In this document: in pieces, positions 47,096 to 58,405 of the stretch
How the letters are laid out: every line of letters begins with the position of its first letter
Numbering within the stretch: position 1 is the stretch's first letter
NCBI GenBank assembly: GCA_002964805.2
Contig: PUDQ02000001.1
Span: 7,712,001 to 7,776,000 of the forward strand
Source of the DNA: Trametes villosa
Taxonomy: Eukaryota; Basidiomycota; Agaricomycetes; Polyporales; Polyporaceae
Length of the DNA stretch: 64,000 nucleotides
Reading direction: 5' to 3'
Translations under genes and position numbers: made by a program
The notes under the pieces: model-generated
Told to the model about the DNA's origin: nothing
The model's database searches: none
The model's input: only the letters and a program-made list of their open reading frames with translations

Positions 47096-48919
47096 ATGGT
47101 CCGCTCTCCACCGCGTACGACCAAGAAGCCCAGGCCGGAGGCCATCCAGACATCCATAGGGCGCATCGAGTACGTCGCCATCGCTCACGCGCTGTCGGGC
47201 CTATTCAAATTGACCACTCGTCGCTAGGGCCGACCCAGCACACCATCTCGCAGGCCCGTTTCGTCCGCAGACGTGAGCGCCCACTTGTCGCCTGTCCAGC
47301 CTCCGGCTCACTCTCCACCAGCCCTCTGGGTCAGTGGCCCGCTCCGTCGCCAGTCTCATATTCCAGGTCTTCTTCGCCCGTGGTCCGGTGGTCGACCGAC
47401 TCTCAGGGATTCTGGGCGGACATCAAGTCGTTGAGATGGGTGGTCGTCCCAAGTGCGTCTTCATTTCCGTGCATGCTGGAGTAATCCCGTTAACCCCGAA
47501 CCAGGCTCGTCGCTCAAGATTCTTCTGCTCGTGTTCGTGCTATGGGTCAACTGGGAGCTTCTCGCACCCTACGTTGCTAAGGACGCAGCCAACCCCTTTG
47601 CACCGCTCCTCTTCATCTCCCACCGGATACCGGACACTTCACCAAGTGATCCGCGCTACCAGAAAGGCTACCTCGATCTCGTCTTCGTGGCCTATTACAT
47701 CGTCTTCTGGTCCTTCATCCGTCAAACCCTCACTGTGTATATATGCCGGCCAGCCGCCAAATGGTTCGGTATCCGAAGGGAAACCAAACTTGACCGCTTC
47801 GGCGAACAGGGATATGCCGTGCTGTACTTCCTCTACACCAGTATCTGGGGCTTGGTGAGTCGCGTCGCTATATGTTCATACAACTCTTCTGAACCTAGTA
47901 AAAGCGCATCATGTCTCAACTACCGACCTGGTGGTACCGCACGGAGAACTTCTGGCTAGGTATGTGCGATTAGTGGCGTGTCTGCAATTCGGCTGAGACT
48001 CTGTCAGAATACCCGCATTGGCAAATGAAGCCGGAGCTTAAGGCCTACTACCTCATGCAGGCCGCATATTGGTGCCAGCAGCTCATCGTCCTGTTGCTCG
48101 GCCTCGAGAAGCCGCGCAAGGACTACAACGAGCTGGTCGCCCATCACTTCGTCACCCTCTGGATGGTCGGGTGCGTGGCACTTCCGCTGCACCGGAGGGA
48201 AGCCTGCTCACGGTGTCAAACAGATGGAGCTATCTCATCAACCTCACGTACATCGGGAACGCCGTCTACCTCAGCATGGACATCCCCGACATCTTGCTCG
48301 GGGTGCGCGTGTTTCAGCCGGGCACCCGCAGGACGCTTCTGACGCAGCCCTTCTCGCGCAGCTCTCGAAGCTCCTCAACTACATCCAGTGGCACCGCGCG
48401 AAGACGGCCGCGTTCGCAGTGCTGATGGCCGCCTGGACGTACGTTTGCACCGGTCGCACACCCCTTCTGTCCGCCGCTGACCCACGCCGCCCGCAGGTAC
48501 TTCCGCCACTGGCTCAACTGGGTCATCCTGTACTCGGTGTGGAACGAATTTGACCTCATGCCGTACGTGCCCGCCGCCACCGCTCACACGTATCCCGCGC
48601 GTTTGCTCACTTCGGCGTCGGCGTTTTCCAGCGAGAACTCGAAGCGGTGGTCGCCCGACGACGGCGTGTGGCTGACCTGGTGGATGAAGTACCAGATCTT
48701 CGTGCCGATTTTGCTGCTGCAGTTCCTCAACCTCTTTTGGTACTTCCTCATCCTGCGCATTGCGTGGCGGTACGTCCCCTCCAGTTTGTGTGGCGCTTCG
48801 TGGCGTTCTGACTTTGCGGGCGCAGTGCGATCAGTGACATCAAGGTTGACGACTCGCGCTCGGACGACGAGGGCGATGACGACGACGAGGTCGAAGATGA
48901 GAAGGAGAAGGACGACTAG
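47096..48919 (+). CDS. LAG1: Ceramide synthase, Lag1/TLC family
   Basis: Exons read as 47096-47173, 47228-47329, 47407-47452, 47505-47854, 47905-47959, 48008-48170, 48224-48302, 48362-48438, 48497-48562, 48632-48769 and 48826-48919, giving 415 residues. The first three exons are the least certain; they were chosen by phase and by a plausible Ser/Pro-rich N-terminus leading into WADIKSLRWVVVPS. The body is firm: LLVFVLWVNWELLAPYV, GYLDLVFVAYYIVFWSFIRQ, then the Lag1 motif around AHHFVTLWMVGWSYLINLTY (two adjacent His). LSMDIPDILLG and several further membrane segments follow. The C-terminus is acidic and ends DEKEKDD, close to a dilysine-type ER signal. The enzyme joins acyl-CoA to sphingoid bases in the ER, downstream of TSC10 in the same pathway. 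Confidence 0.88.
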
Positions 48920-49222
48920 AGAGACGACGTCGACGACGAAGACGCTGTCCGAAGATGCGACGAACGCTGCACGCGCGCGATGACGTGCCAAAACGATACC
49001 ACCCTACTTTATCTCAGACGACGCCCCGTGCACGCCGCGGGGCCCTGTTACGAACAAGTATAGCCCTACCCGCGCGGATGTGCATCGCAGAGGTCTAAAA
49101 CAAGCAATGATACATTCGACTACAACTTTAAACCCTACAGCTTGTCGCGAATACACCAAAACACATGGTATCGTACATTCAGGGGAATATCGACTGACTT
49201 CTGCTACAGCTTTGGCTCGCGG
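48920..49222. other. Convergent intergenic gap
   Basis: This 303-base gap lies between the ceramide synthase stop and the stop of the Gfd2-like gene. It should hold the two 3' UTRs. Nothing else is seen. Confidence 0.5.
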
Positions 49223-50980
49223 TCAGAACGCCTCACCGTACACGCCCCGCGGGGCGACACCGTTGCTCTGCTCGGGGTCAGGTTCTTCGGCGCTCGCGGT
49301 AGGGGGCCCCATGACGCCCTCCATGTCGGAGAAGTCGGACTCCTCCTCCCAGTCCGCGAACTCGACCTTCGGCTGGCTCTCCTCGGTGCGCTTCGGCCAG
49401 CGCTGCTCGCGCTGCTGGTCGACGGGGTCGCCCGAGGCCATCGCCTCCAACGCGTCGAGTGTGTACTGCTCGCGTCGTCAGCCACGCATCCAATGACTAG
49501 GACGATCTCCGTGCGAGTGCGAATCGGTGGAAGGGGAGGGGGACTTACGTGGGCGTCGTTCCCGGCGTTGTGCAGGAACTTGGTCGGGATCTGGAGGTGC
49601 CTGCAGATGCGCTCGAGCGACCGCTTGTTGTTCGACGCGTCGCCCTCGAGCGCGGCGAAGAGGTCTGCGGTGTCGACCACGTACAGCTCGCCCGTCTGCG
49701 GCGAGTCCGGGAGGAGGTACTCTAGCCGGTCGACGGCGGCCTTGACCATGTCGGACTTGAGGTATCTGTAGGTGTCGCGGGAACCGCCGTCTAGCGTCGT
49801 CATTACAGATGAAGACACTGGGAGGGCTCACTTGACATCCTGGCTGTGGTCGTGGAAGACGAGGAAGAGCGGCCCTGCTTCTTTGTGTGTATTGATGAGG
49901 TCTTGTATCCGCTGCTTGAACGCGGCCTTGCTGACGACCTCGCTCTCTCCGAAGTTATAGAACTATTCGACTGCCAGTTAGTCTCCCGATCACACTGGCT
50001 CCGAGAAGAGGGTGGCTTCCACAGCTGTCCCCTGGCAGGTGGACGTACCTCGCGGTTATTGGGGACGTAATGCTGCGTAAACAGGCGGTGTTCTTTCACG
50101 ACGAGGTGCCCGTCTTCCCTCACCGGCTCGCCGCCCTCCCAGCGCGTCAGGCTCCACCCGAACTCGGTGAGCGCGGTATGGTCCATGTCCCACGCCTCGA
50201 AGTCGAGCGCGAGCCACGTGCCGAGGCGCGCCGCCCACAGCGTGCGCACGCGCTCGAACGCGTGCCGGCGCGCGGTGAGCAGCGAGCCCGTGCCCTTGAG
50301 GCGCTTGTTGTTCTTGTCGATGCCCTGCGCGACGCACACTGCACAGTCAGCGCTGCACTTACGCTTGCGATGCCCCCCGCGCCGCCCCCGACGCCGGGCA
50401 CGGTCACGCACTTTGATCGCGCGCTTGAGCGCGGTCGGGTCGCTGTAGACGTTCGGGGAGCACGTGAGGAGGTCGCCCGCCCGGATGAGGTACTCGGACG
50501 AGGGGAGCGGGATCGGCTGCGCGGTGAGCCCGACGGTGTGCAGCCAGTAGCGCATGTACTCGACCTGCGCGGACGAGAACAGCAGGCGCATCTCCCCGTT
50601 CTCGAACGTCCCTGCCAGAAGAAAAGGGAAGGGGGTGCGAGAGTACGTGTTAGGGGCGCCTTCGGGGTGAGGCTAAGGGAGCGGCGTGGGACGCACCGAG
50701 GTAGAGCTCGATCCCGTTCACGCCCTCCTTCCGGAGCGGGTGCTCGGGGTGGACGAGCGCGCTGTACGCGATCAGTGCCTTCAGCGGGCTCACGTCTGCC
50801 TGGTTCGGGAGCGCCTGGTGCCTGCATACGAGTAAGTAATTGAGCCTCCTCATTGTGCACCGAGTGGCACACACGATGCGCGCACCATTCAAAGAAGATG
50901 TCGGTGAATCTGTAGTATCCGATCATGCCTGTCGGCGCACTCGCAGCCTTGGACGTGCTGGGGATCTTGATGATGGCCAT
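49223..50980 (-). CDS. Gfd2/YDR514C-like DEDDh exonuclease-domain protein
   Basis: Seven exons: 50886-50980, 50697-50821, 50412-50611, 50049-50324, 49832-49962, 49549-49765 and 49223-49465, giving 428 residues. The N-terminal half (MIGYYRFTDIFFEW, then HPLRKEGVNGIELYLG) is a helical region typical of this group. The nuclease fold has LALDFEAWDMDHTALTEFGW (D-x-E), a later Asp in LFLVFHDHSQDVKYL, and FLHNAGNDAHYTLDAL (H-x5-D), so the DEDDh set appears complete. Yeast Gfd2 and YDR514C carry this domain; their substrate is unclear. Related fungal exonucleases process small or structured RNAs or DNA ends. The C-terminus is acidic. Confidence 0.78.
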
Positions 50981-51891
50981 CCTGGCTGGCTGTGTGTTCG
51001 TGGATTTGCTGTAGATGGGGGTAAGAGAGAGAAAGAGATGCTGGGGCTACCGCAGCGGCAGGCGCGGTGGCGCGGTCAAAGCTCAAAGGACGCGTTCTTC
51101 GATGCCCAAATCGGGGCACGCGTGCTGCAGCACCGCGGCCCGCCACCGCCGCGCGCCTACGCCGATACCTAAACTCGTGAAGAAGTTCGTTGTTTGCGTG
51201 TTGCCATGTCCACCCGTCCCTCCACCATACTTTACGCTCCGCCGCCCTTGTCCCACAGGCGACCTCTGCTGGGAGAGACCTTTTCTCTATACGAGTGGTA
51301 TTGTCCGTGCGAAACGCGTCACCAAACGTCAGTGCTACTACTACGTCCGTTGTCTCTAGGCAACCGCGTTTATGTTCAGCAAGCTCTAAGGGCGGCCATG
51401 TGCCGTTACCCAAAGTGAAGCCTGCGGTGATGGGATGCAGAAAGAAGCCGTGGCGAGCACACGTCTCCTTAGCCCGTGACGAGCACTGACTACTGGCAGT
51501 ATGCACGGCCCAGCAGCCCTGGGCGCACATCAACCGAGGCAACGCGCTGCGGCGCATTCTTGCTCCGACCTACACATGGATGTTTTTCAGTTTACGATGA
51601 TACGAGATACCTATTTTCTCGTCTCCTAGGACTCTATCCTACATTGAAAGGGGAACGTACACAATTAGACGCAGTAATAATAGGTCCAGCGACACCCCCA
51701 GCGTGTCCATACACATCCTATTTTCCGTAAAACTGGCCGTACAATACGTGGAACATCAACATCCTATCACCCAATGTCAGTGTTAGAGTCGCTGCTGACA
51801 GCGGTATTTTCCGCCTCTCCAACGCGCGAACCTAGACGACTTCCCGATTGAGCGGCGCGCTGCTAGCCCGATATGATCTGAACCGCGTCGC
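50981..51891. promoter_or_regulatory. Upstream region of the Gfd2-like gene, ending at the transposon insertion
   Basis: This 910-base stretch lies between the Gfd2-like gene start and the left target-site duplication of the inverted-repeat element. It should contain the gene's promoter. No convincing ORF or repeat is seen. Confidence 0.45.
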
Positions 51892-51897
51892 GTCAGG
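51892..51897. repeat. Left target-site duplication (GTCAGG)
   Basis: GTCAGG directly precedes the left terminal inverted repeat and is repeated at 55907-55912 immediately after the right one. The run of G at the boundary leaves the exact edge uncertain by one base; a 7-bp CGTCAGG duplication is possible. Confidence 0.75.
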
Positions 51898-52199
51898 GGG
51901 GATAACCGTTCTTGAAATCCCTGGGGCTAAACTGCATCACAACGGATCGGATTTCACCGCCTAACACCCAGTTTGGCGATTCAACCCAAAGTCCCAATCG
52001 GGATGTCGCGAACATCTCAATCGGGCAAACTACGGGCGCTCGACTCTTCGATATATACCACCACCTCCTCTCCCTCTCCTCTCGTCGGCGCCCCCTCTTA
52101 GGCGTTGCGCTGCTCGGCGGGATACCCGCTGAGTATGCCTCCGACATCTCTGGCGCACTGGGGCCCGGCTGCTTGCCCCGCCTTCCCGCTCGCCCGCCA
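51898..52199 (+). repeat. Left terminal inverted repeat
   Basis: It begins GGGGATAACCGTTCTTGAAA and pairs with 55605-55906 in inverse orientation. It carries a GATATATACC box near 52050 followed by a CT-rich tract, an inward-facing promoter-like arrangement, and an ATG beyond it. The two copies translate identically in two reading frames over 96 codons, so the nucleotide identity must be very high. Confidence 0.85.
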
Positions 52200-52300
52200 C
52201 GCGCTCCGCTCACTTATCCGCCCGCTCACTGCTCGCTCGCTCCGCCCGCTTACCGGCCTGCCCGCCTGCCCGCCCGCCTACCCGCGGAAATGTTTTTTTT
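52200..52300. repeat. C-rich short-repeat tract inside left TIR
   Basis: Imperfect repeats of the type CGCCCGC / GCTCGCTCGC / GCCTGCCCGC lie just inside the left TIR. A related but longer tract (CCGCCTTCCCGCTCG units on the other strand) occurs inside the right TIR at 55500-55604. Confidence 0.55.
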
Positions 52301-52478
52301 CGTTTGTCCACCGGTATGTTCATTTGCCCACTTGGGGTCCCTGCCTGATCTCCGGCTGCGCCTATTCATGTGGGATGGCCTTGCGCGTGTACCCGCGTTT
52401 AGTCCGGGATTCTGGTAAGAATACATTATCTATGTCTCTGTCCTTCGCTCGGGAGTCGGGAAGTCTTTGCTCGGATCT

Positions 52479-52594
52479 CCCAACATCCACACTTGGATGT
52501 TGAGATACCCGAGCGACATCCGTTTTAGGAAGTTCGAGTTGTCGCATATCCGCTTCGTACACGCCGCGTATCTTTCTCCCAACTTATATATACG
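52479..52594 (+). repeat. Inner diverged inverted repeat, left copy
   Basis: It contains CCAACATCCACACTTGGATG, GACATCCGTTTTAGGAAGT, CGAGTTGTCGC and a TATATATA box. The complement of 55160-55270 shows the same order of blocks with roughly three quarters of the bases matching by eye. Confidence 0.65.
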
Positions 52595-55159
52595 GTGCCG
52601 TGACGGTCACCGTTCTCCCCAGTCAACGAATCTCCCCTCCTCCCTGACTGCCCCTGACAGATCCCCGTCTACATCCATGCGTCTCCCGCCCCCTCGTACG
52701 GCCTCTAGTACGTCCACCTCGTTTTGTTAATACTACACCAAATCCTCGCTCCTTACCACCGTGGCTCCAGTCCATGAGCCTTTGTCCCCTCATTATCGAC
52801 GTCTGTCGTTGTCTTGTCCCATAACCCTCTCCCTTACGGCAGTCCATCGCTTCCGATGTGAAGTTTGAACGCCCGTCCACCTCGCTCGGCATACATAGCT
52901 TCATTGCACCACGCTCTTGCTGTAAGGTTTCTTAGGTGTTGTGAGTGTATTGGCAGGCATAGTACCTTTCATTTCCCAGTCTATCGTGCAACAACGGCTC
53001 TCACAGACGTAGAAGTCTCTAACCTGTCACGATACGATACCAGCCAACTTATAATATATATGTGTTCGAACACGTTGACATTCAACATACTAGAGTCTAG
53101 CCTTGGTGATTGTGAGTAGCTCCGTCACGATATTTCTTCTGCACACATGCCCTTCTTTTGCTCTTGTAACTGCCCGTTAACAATCCTCGTGGTTTCGAAA
53201 ATCGGCGCTGTGCTTGTTCACGGTGAAACGTTGAAATGCAGACCCAGACCCCTCGGTGGACATCAGTGTATATACTCCTACTCATCGCTCTTTGGTGTGC
53301 GTTGTGGTTGTTACTGTAACGTACGGGAATAAACTGATCTGGGATAATATATTTGTTGAAGCTATGCGTAGAACGAGAAGGGCTGGAGGCCCGCCGGAGC
53401 TCAAGCTCAACTTGAATTATCTCAGTGAAAGTACTGTACGGCCGCCGCTCCGGGCTATGATTCTGATGAACGTTATCAACTAGGAGGGCACACAGCAACT
53501 CGTGACTAGGACAATATCCCGTGGCCTCGGCGTACGGGGGCATCGGCGCCGCGGGCATTATTGTTGAGTGTTCGCAAGGGTGCGCAAGTCCTGCCAGTGT
53601 TGGATGCGTCGCATATTCTATATATTCCAGCAAATTGCCAGTGACTCGGAGCAAGGCTTCAATCTGTAGAGGTGGACAGTAAGTACTGGTGGACCTGAAT
53701 CAAGTGCACGCGGTCATATCGAGTACACTCTGAGCAGTGTATATCCCCGAATGGCCCGGGACCGCGGGGCGCGCAATACCGACAACATTAATTGAGTGGC
53801 AGCTTCCAGTGGATGGTCGCGCCGTCGCGGTGACCCTCAACGCAGCAGAGTCCATATGCATGATCTCGCATCTCCAATTCACGCCCGGTATTCTACCGTA
53901 ACTGAGCTGTAGTATAACGCGTACACTGTGTGTGGTCTATTTAATCCCTGGCAAACTTAGTTTAGACTCTGCTATGTAAACACCTGTCCATGTCAACCCC
54001 GCCTCCAAGCAACAGCCGCATCGTGAAACTCGAACCTGTCTCGGGCCTCTGGGAGACTAGGTCACTTGTAGCTGCCATGCCGTTTCAATCATTTACCTTC
54101 CTCATTCACGGTACGTCAAGCACCCCGCCTCCGACCGCTCTCATCGTACCGGCTCGCTCGTCGGAGTCACTTGAGCTCGGCTCAGGCTGCGCGTGGCATT
54201 CTCGCACGGGACTCCAAGCTGATCCTACTTTCTCTCGTTCTCGCACCCCGCCTGCTCTCGCTCGAGCCCTGTACTCGACACTCCTTCGTCTTGTCTTGCA
54301 CCCGTAATAAGTTACATGCTCGTTATGATATGTATTTACTGTTCGGCGGCTCGCTACCAGCAATCTGTCCTCACGAACTCGAGCCAACGAACATGCTACC
54401 TACTATAGACTCGCCCTCACTCCCTCACTCATCGTTCAAAGTGAAGGCGCAAGTCGTAAACCCGGGCAGGCACTGCCGCCATGTCTTATAGCTCGAGCCA
54501 ACTTTTTTGATATCGGATTACGTGTAGAATTGATAGAACAGACGTACTCCACGATACTCTGCGGCGCTTCGCGGTCATCGGACTGGGTACATTGCTGATA
54601 TTCATTGAGCAAATGCAGATATATTCCGGAGGCGTGTCATAGTACAGACGTGAGACGCAACAAGTACCAAAGATACCTAGACGTGTGTTAACCTACAAGT
54701 CATTACCGTAACCATCCCTCGGTATTGCACGCTGGCGTAAACCCCGGCCATCTATGCACTCAACTTGTGGCAAAGGCGGCCACATGATGAGGATCTATTG
54801 GCTCAAAATGAATATGATCGATACCTTGAAACTCTCACAATAAAGATTAACGTGATCGGCCACATATGGGCTACTCGAGGTAGTAGACAGGCCGCCGGCG
54901 CCCGTCTTGCAGGGCCGAGTAGAATTAGACGGGCAAAGGGCCGAGCTAGCGAGCAGGTGAGCACAGAGAAGTAGAGTGTGTAGAGTAGGGGGTGAGAGAA
55001 ACCCAGCATAGACACCAGGGCGTAGACGGGAAGAGGTAGCCTGGTGGTAAGGGTGCCCGAGGGAGAAGAAAAACGTGAGCGGACGGGGACGGGGACGTGG
55101 GTGTTTGTGGGTAGGTCGAAGGCGTTGGGGATGTAGGGGAACAGAAGAAGCTTGTTAAG

Positions 55160-55270
55160 GTATATAAGCTCGAGGAAACGACATGAAGCGAGCACGAAGC
55201 GGACAAGCGACAACTCGCACTTCCCAAACGGGATGTCTCGCGGATAGCCCAACATCCAGATGTGGATGTT
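55160..55270 (-). repeat. Inner diverged inverted repeat, right copy
   Basis: The reverse complement has CATCCACATCTGGATG, GACATCCCGTTTGGGAAGT, CGAGTTGTCGC and TTATATACC in the same order as 52479-52594. It suggests that the ancestral inverted repeat was over 600 bases long, or that the element grew by addition of a second TIR. Confidence 0.65.
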
Positions 55271-55604
55271 AAGATATCCGAGTTGATGCCGCCTACGTGG
55301 AGGATGATGGGATATTGATGACGTCAAAAAGGAAAGGTACGTACATACACAGGGAACAGTCCCTCTTTCAGCGGCGGTGTACGCGAGGCGACGAAGGAGC
55401 GGATGGGCAGGTCCCGGTGCATGTAGACAGCGGGTCGGCGTGTAGGTGGTCGGAGTGGCGGACGGATAGGCGGGAGAGGCGGCGAGCAGGCGGCGGGCGA
55501 GCAGGCAGTGAGCGAGCGAGTACTAGGTGAGCGAGCGGGAAGGTAAGTGAACGGGAAGGTAAGCGAACGGGAAGGCGGGCGAGCGGGAAGGCGGACGAGC
55601 GGGA

Positions 55605-55906
55605 AGGCGGACGAGCGGGAAGGCGGGGCAAGCAGCCGGGCCCCAGTGCGCCAGAGATGTCGGAGGCATACTCAGCGGGTATCCCGCCGAGCAGCGCAAC
55701 GCCTAAGAGGGGGCGCCGACGAGAGGAGAGGGAGAGGAGGTGGTGGTATATATCGAAGAGTCGAGCGCCCGTAGTTTGCCCGATTGAGATGTTCGCGACA
55801 TCCCGATTGGGACTTTGGGTTGAATCGCCAAACTGGGTGTTAGGCGGTGAAATCCGATCCGTTGTGATGCAGTTTAGCCCCAGGGATTTCAAGAACGGTT
55901 ATCCCC
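55605..55906 (-). repeat. Right terminal inverted repeat
   Basis: It is the inverse of 51898-52199, ends GGTTATCCCC, and is followed directly by the GTCAGG target duplication. It carries the same inward TATATA box near 55750. Confidence 0.85.
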
Positions 55907-55912
55907 GTCAGG
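55907..55912. repeat. Right target-site duplication (GTCAGG)
   Basis: It matches 51892-51897. The insertion point is about 220 bases upstream of the CENP-A start codon. Confidence 0.75.
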
Positions 55913-55931
55913 GCGCCTGCGAGCCCCTTGA

Positions 55932-56968
<1,037 letters not shown>

Positions 56969-58405
56969 AGCTAGCCATCCAGTGCCACACTCAAGCGCCC
57001 TCCGACGAGCGCGCCCCTCCGGGCCCGCAGGTGGCTGCTGTGTTTCGCGTCTACGTATTGTGTTCCTGGTCGATTCTTGCTCTCGCTATCGCGTCTTGCT
57101 ACCATCTCTCCTCGATCTGCCCCGCCCCCTTGACATTATCACCGAATTTTGATTCTCAGACCGCCCGCGCGCCACCTCCCTCCATACATACCGCCCGTCA
57201 GCATTCCTCCATGTATTTACGCGTCAAACCTGTCATGTACCGGTACTGCAGTGCGTTCAATATGACAAGCATGAATGATAGATGCCTAGTGCGACCGTGA
57301 TGGAGAAGGGGAGGAAGGGAGCGGGGGCATTGTTCGCGCCTCTTCGGAGAGGGAGATTTTCGGACGTATTCTTCCGTGAATCGTGATGGCGTGAACGTGC
57401 GTCGCGAGTCGCAGTCGGCGATGGAGACTTGCAAGGTACTAGCGCAAGGGGCGGCATCGAGCTTACGGGCACGCTGCACGATGTCATAAGTTACCGGAAA
57501 GGCTGTGTGGTGGGTGAAGGAATGCGAGCAGCATGGAGTTTAGGCTTGGGTGATGTCAGGGCGGGGGAAGCACTGATCTTCCGTCGAGCGAGCAAGGGGC
57601 AGCAGAGGGATCCTCGGGCGCGACGGCCGGCGGGTGATGAGGGGAATCGTCTGGAAAGCGTTGCCAGAGCGAGCAATGGGCATGCATGATGTCATCATAT
57701 GGCGTATGCAGCTCTGGACGAGGAACGGCTAGAAGACGCGGTGTGGACGAGAGGCTGATCGCGCGTGGACGTGAGAGGGGGGCGGGCGTTGAATGGACGG
57801 GAAGCGTGGATGGCTGGCGCACATGGGCAGCGCGGACGGCAGGCGTTGGGGCCGCGGCGGGGGCGGACTTCGGATAACTCGCCCTTACGGCCAAAAATAA
57901 ATGGGCTGGGAAAAGAGGCAGGGATTGGCCGGGGACGCGCCCGGCGCAGGCGGCAGCCACGGCCCTCGCCCGCACGGGTTCGGTTTGCGGAATATGCAGC
58001 ACGCTCGCCCTCTTCTCGTCCCCGACATTCACATTCAGCTGGCAGAGGCAAGAACACGCGCGACGGCGCCCACGCCTCCTCGCCGTCGACCGCCACCCCG
58101 CTCCGCCGTTCTCTCCAAGCTGCGTACGTGACTGATCGAGGAACGGCCCTCGAGGTTGCAGTGACCGTGTGCCGCCACCATCCTTTCGCTCCTTCCTTCA
58201 CCTTCCCGCTAAATCCCTCCCCCGGCCAGCCTTTCCGGCCCTCCGCCAACGCCCACCCGAGGCCCTCCCTGCTTACCCCCTCGCCCGCTGCCTTCGCCCT
58301 CCCCTCCTCCCCCGCCGTCTCTTCTCGCGCCCTCCAATGCCCCCTCTCGACGCCTGATCTTCCCCGACCACACCCAGCCCCTGCCCCTCCCCACCTCGTC
58401 CTCCC
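56969..58405. other. Intergenic region downstream of CENP-A
   Basis: This 1.4-kb gap lies between the CENP-A stop and the start of the large disordered-protein gene. Frames on both strands (for example 57556-58032 minus) have biased Ala/Pro/Arg content and no family-like signature, so I call none. CT-rich stretches near 58190-58400 fit a promoter and 5' leader for the downstream gene. Confidence 0.5.

Larger units (their letters stand above)
51898..55906. mobile_element. DNA-transposon-like element with long terminal inverted repeats
   Basis: The element is about 4.0 kb and bounded by inverted repeats of at least 302 bases (51898-52199 and 55605-55906) that read identically wherever I compared them. 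A 6-bp target duplication flanks it. Inside each TIR is a tract of C- and G-rich short repeats, then a second, diverged inverted segment (52479-52594 against 55160-55270). The central 2.5 kb is AT-richer than the surrounding genes and shows no transposase: frames there are short, lack DDE, hAT, MULE or KDZ motifs that I can see, and do not splice into a plausible gene. Likely a non-autonomous element moved by an enzyme encoded elsewhere. Long TIRs suggest a Mutator- or foldback-like class, but the 6-bp duplication does not settle the superfamily. Confidence 0.85.

Noticed and set aside
53097..53654. A 185-codon minus-strand frame within the transposon
   Set aside because: It begins with a non-ATG codon, has no transposase motif such as DDE, and its composition is not distinctive.
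53991..54490. A protein-like stretch inside the transposon (MSTPPPSNSRIVKLEPVSG, then ARGILARDSKLILLSLVL)
   Set aside because: It could be a captured gene fragment, but no splice model keeps frame and I could not match it to a family. Too weak to call a gene.
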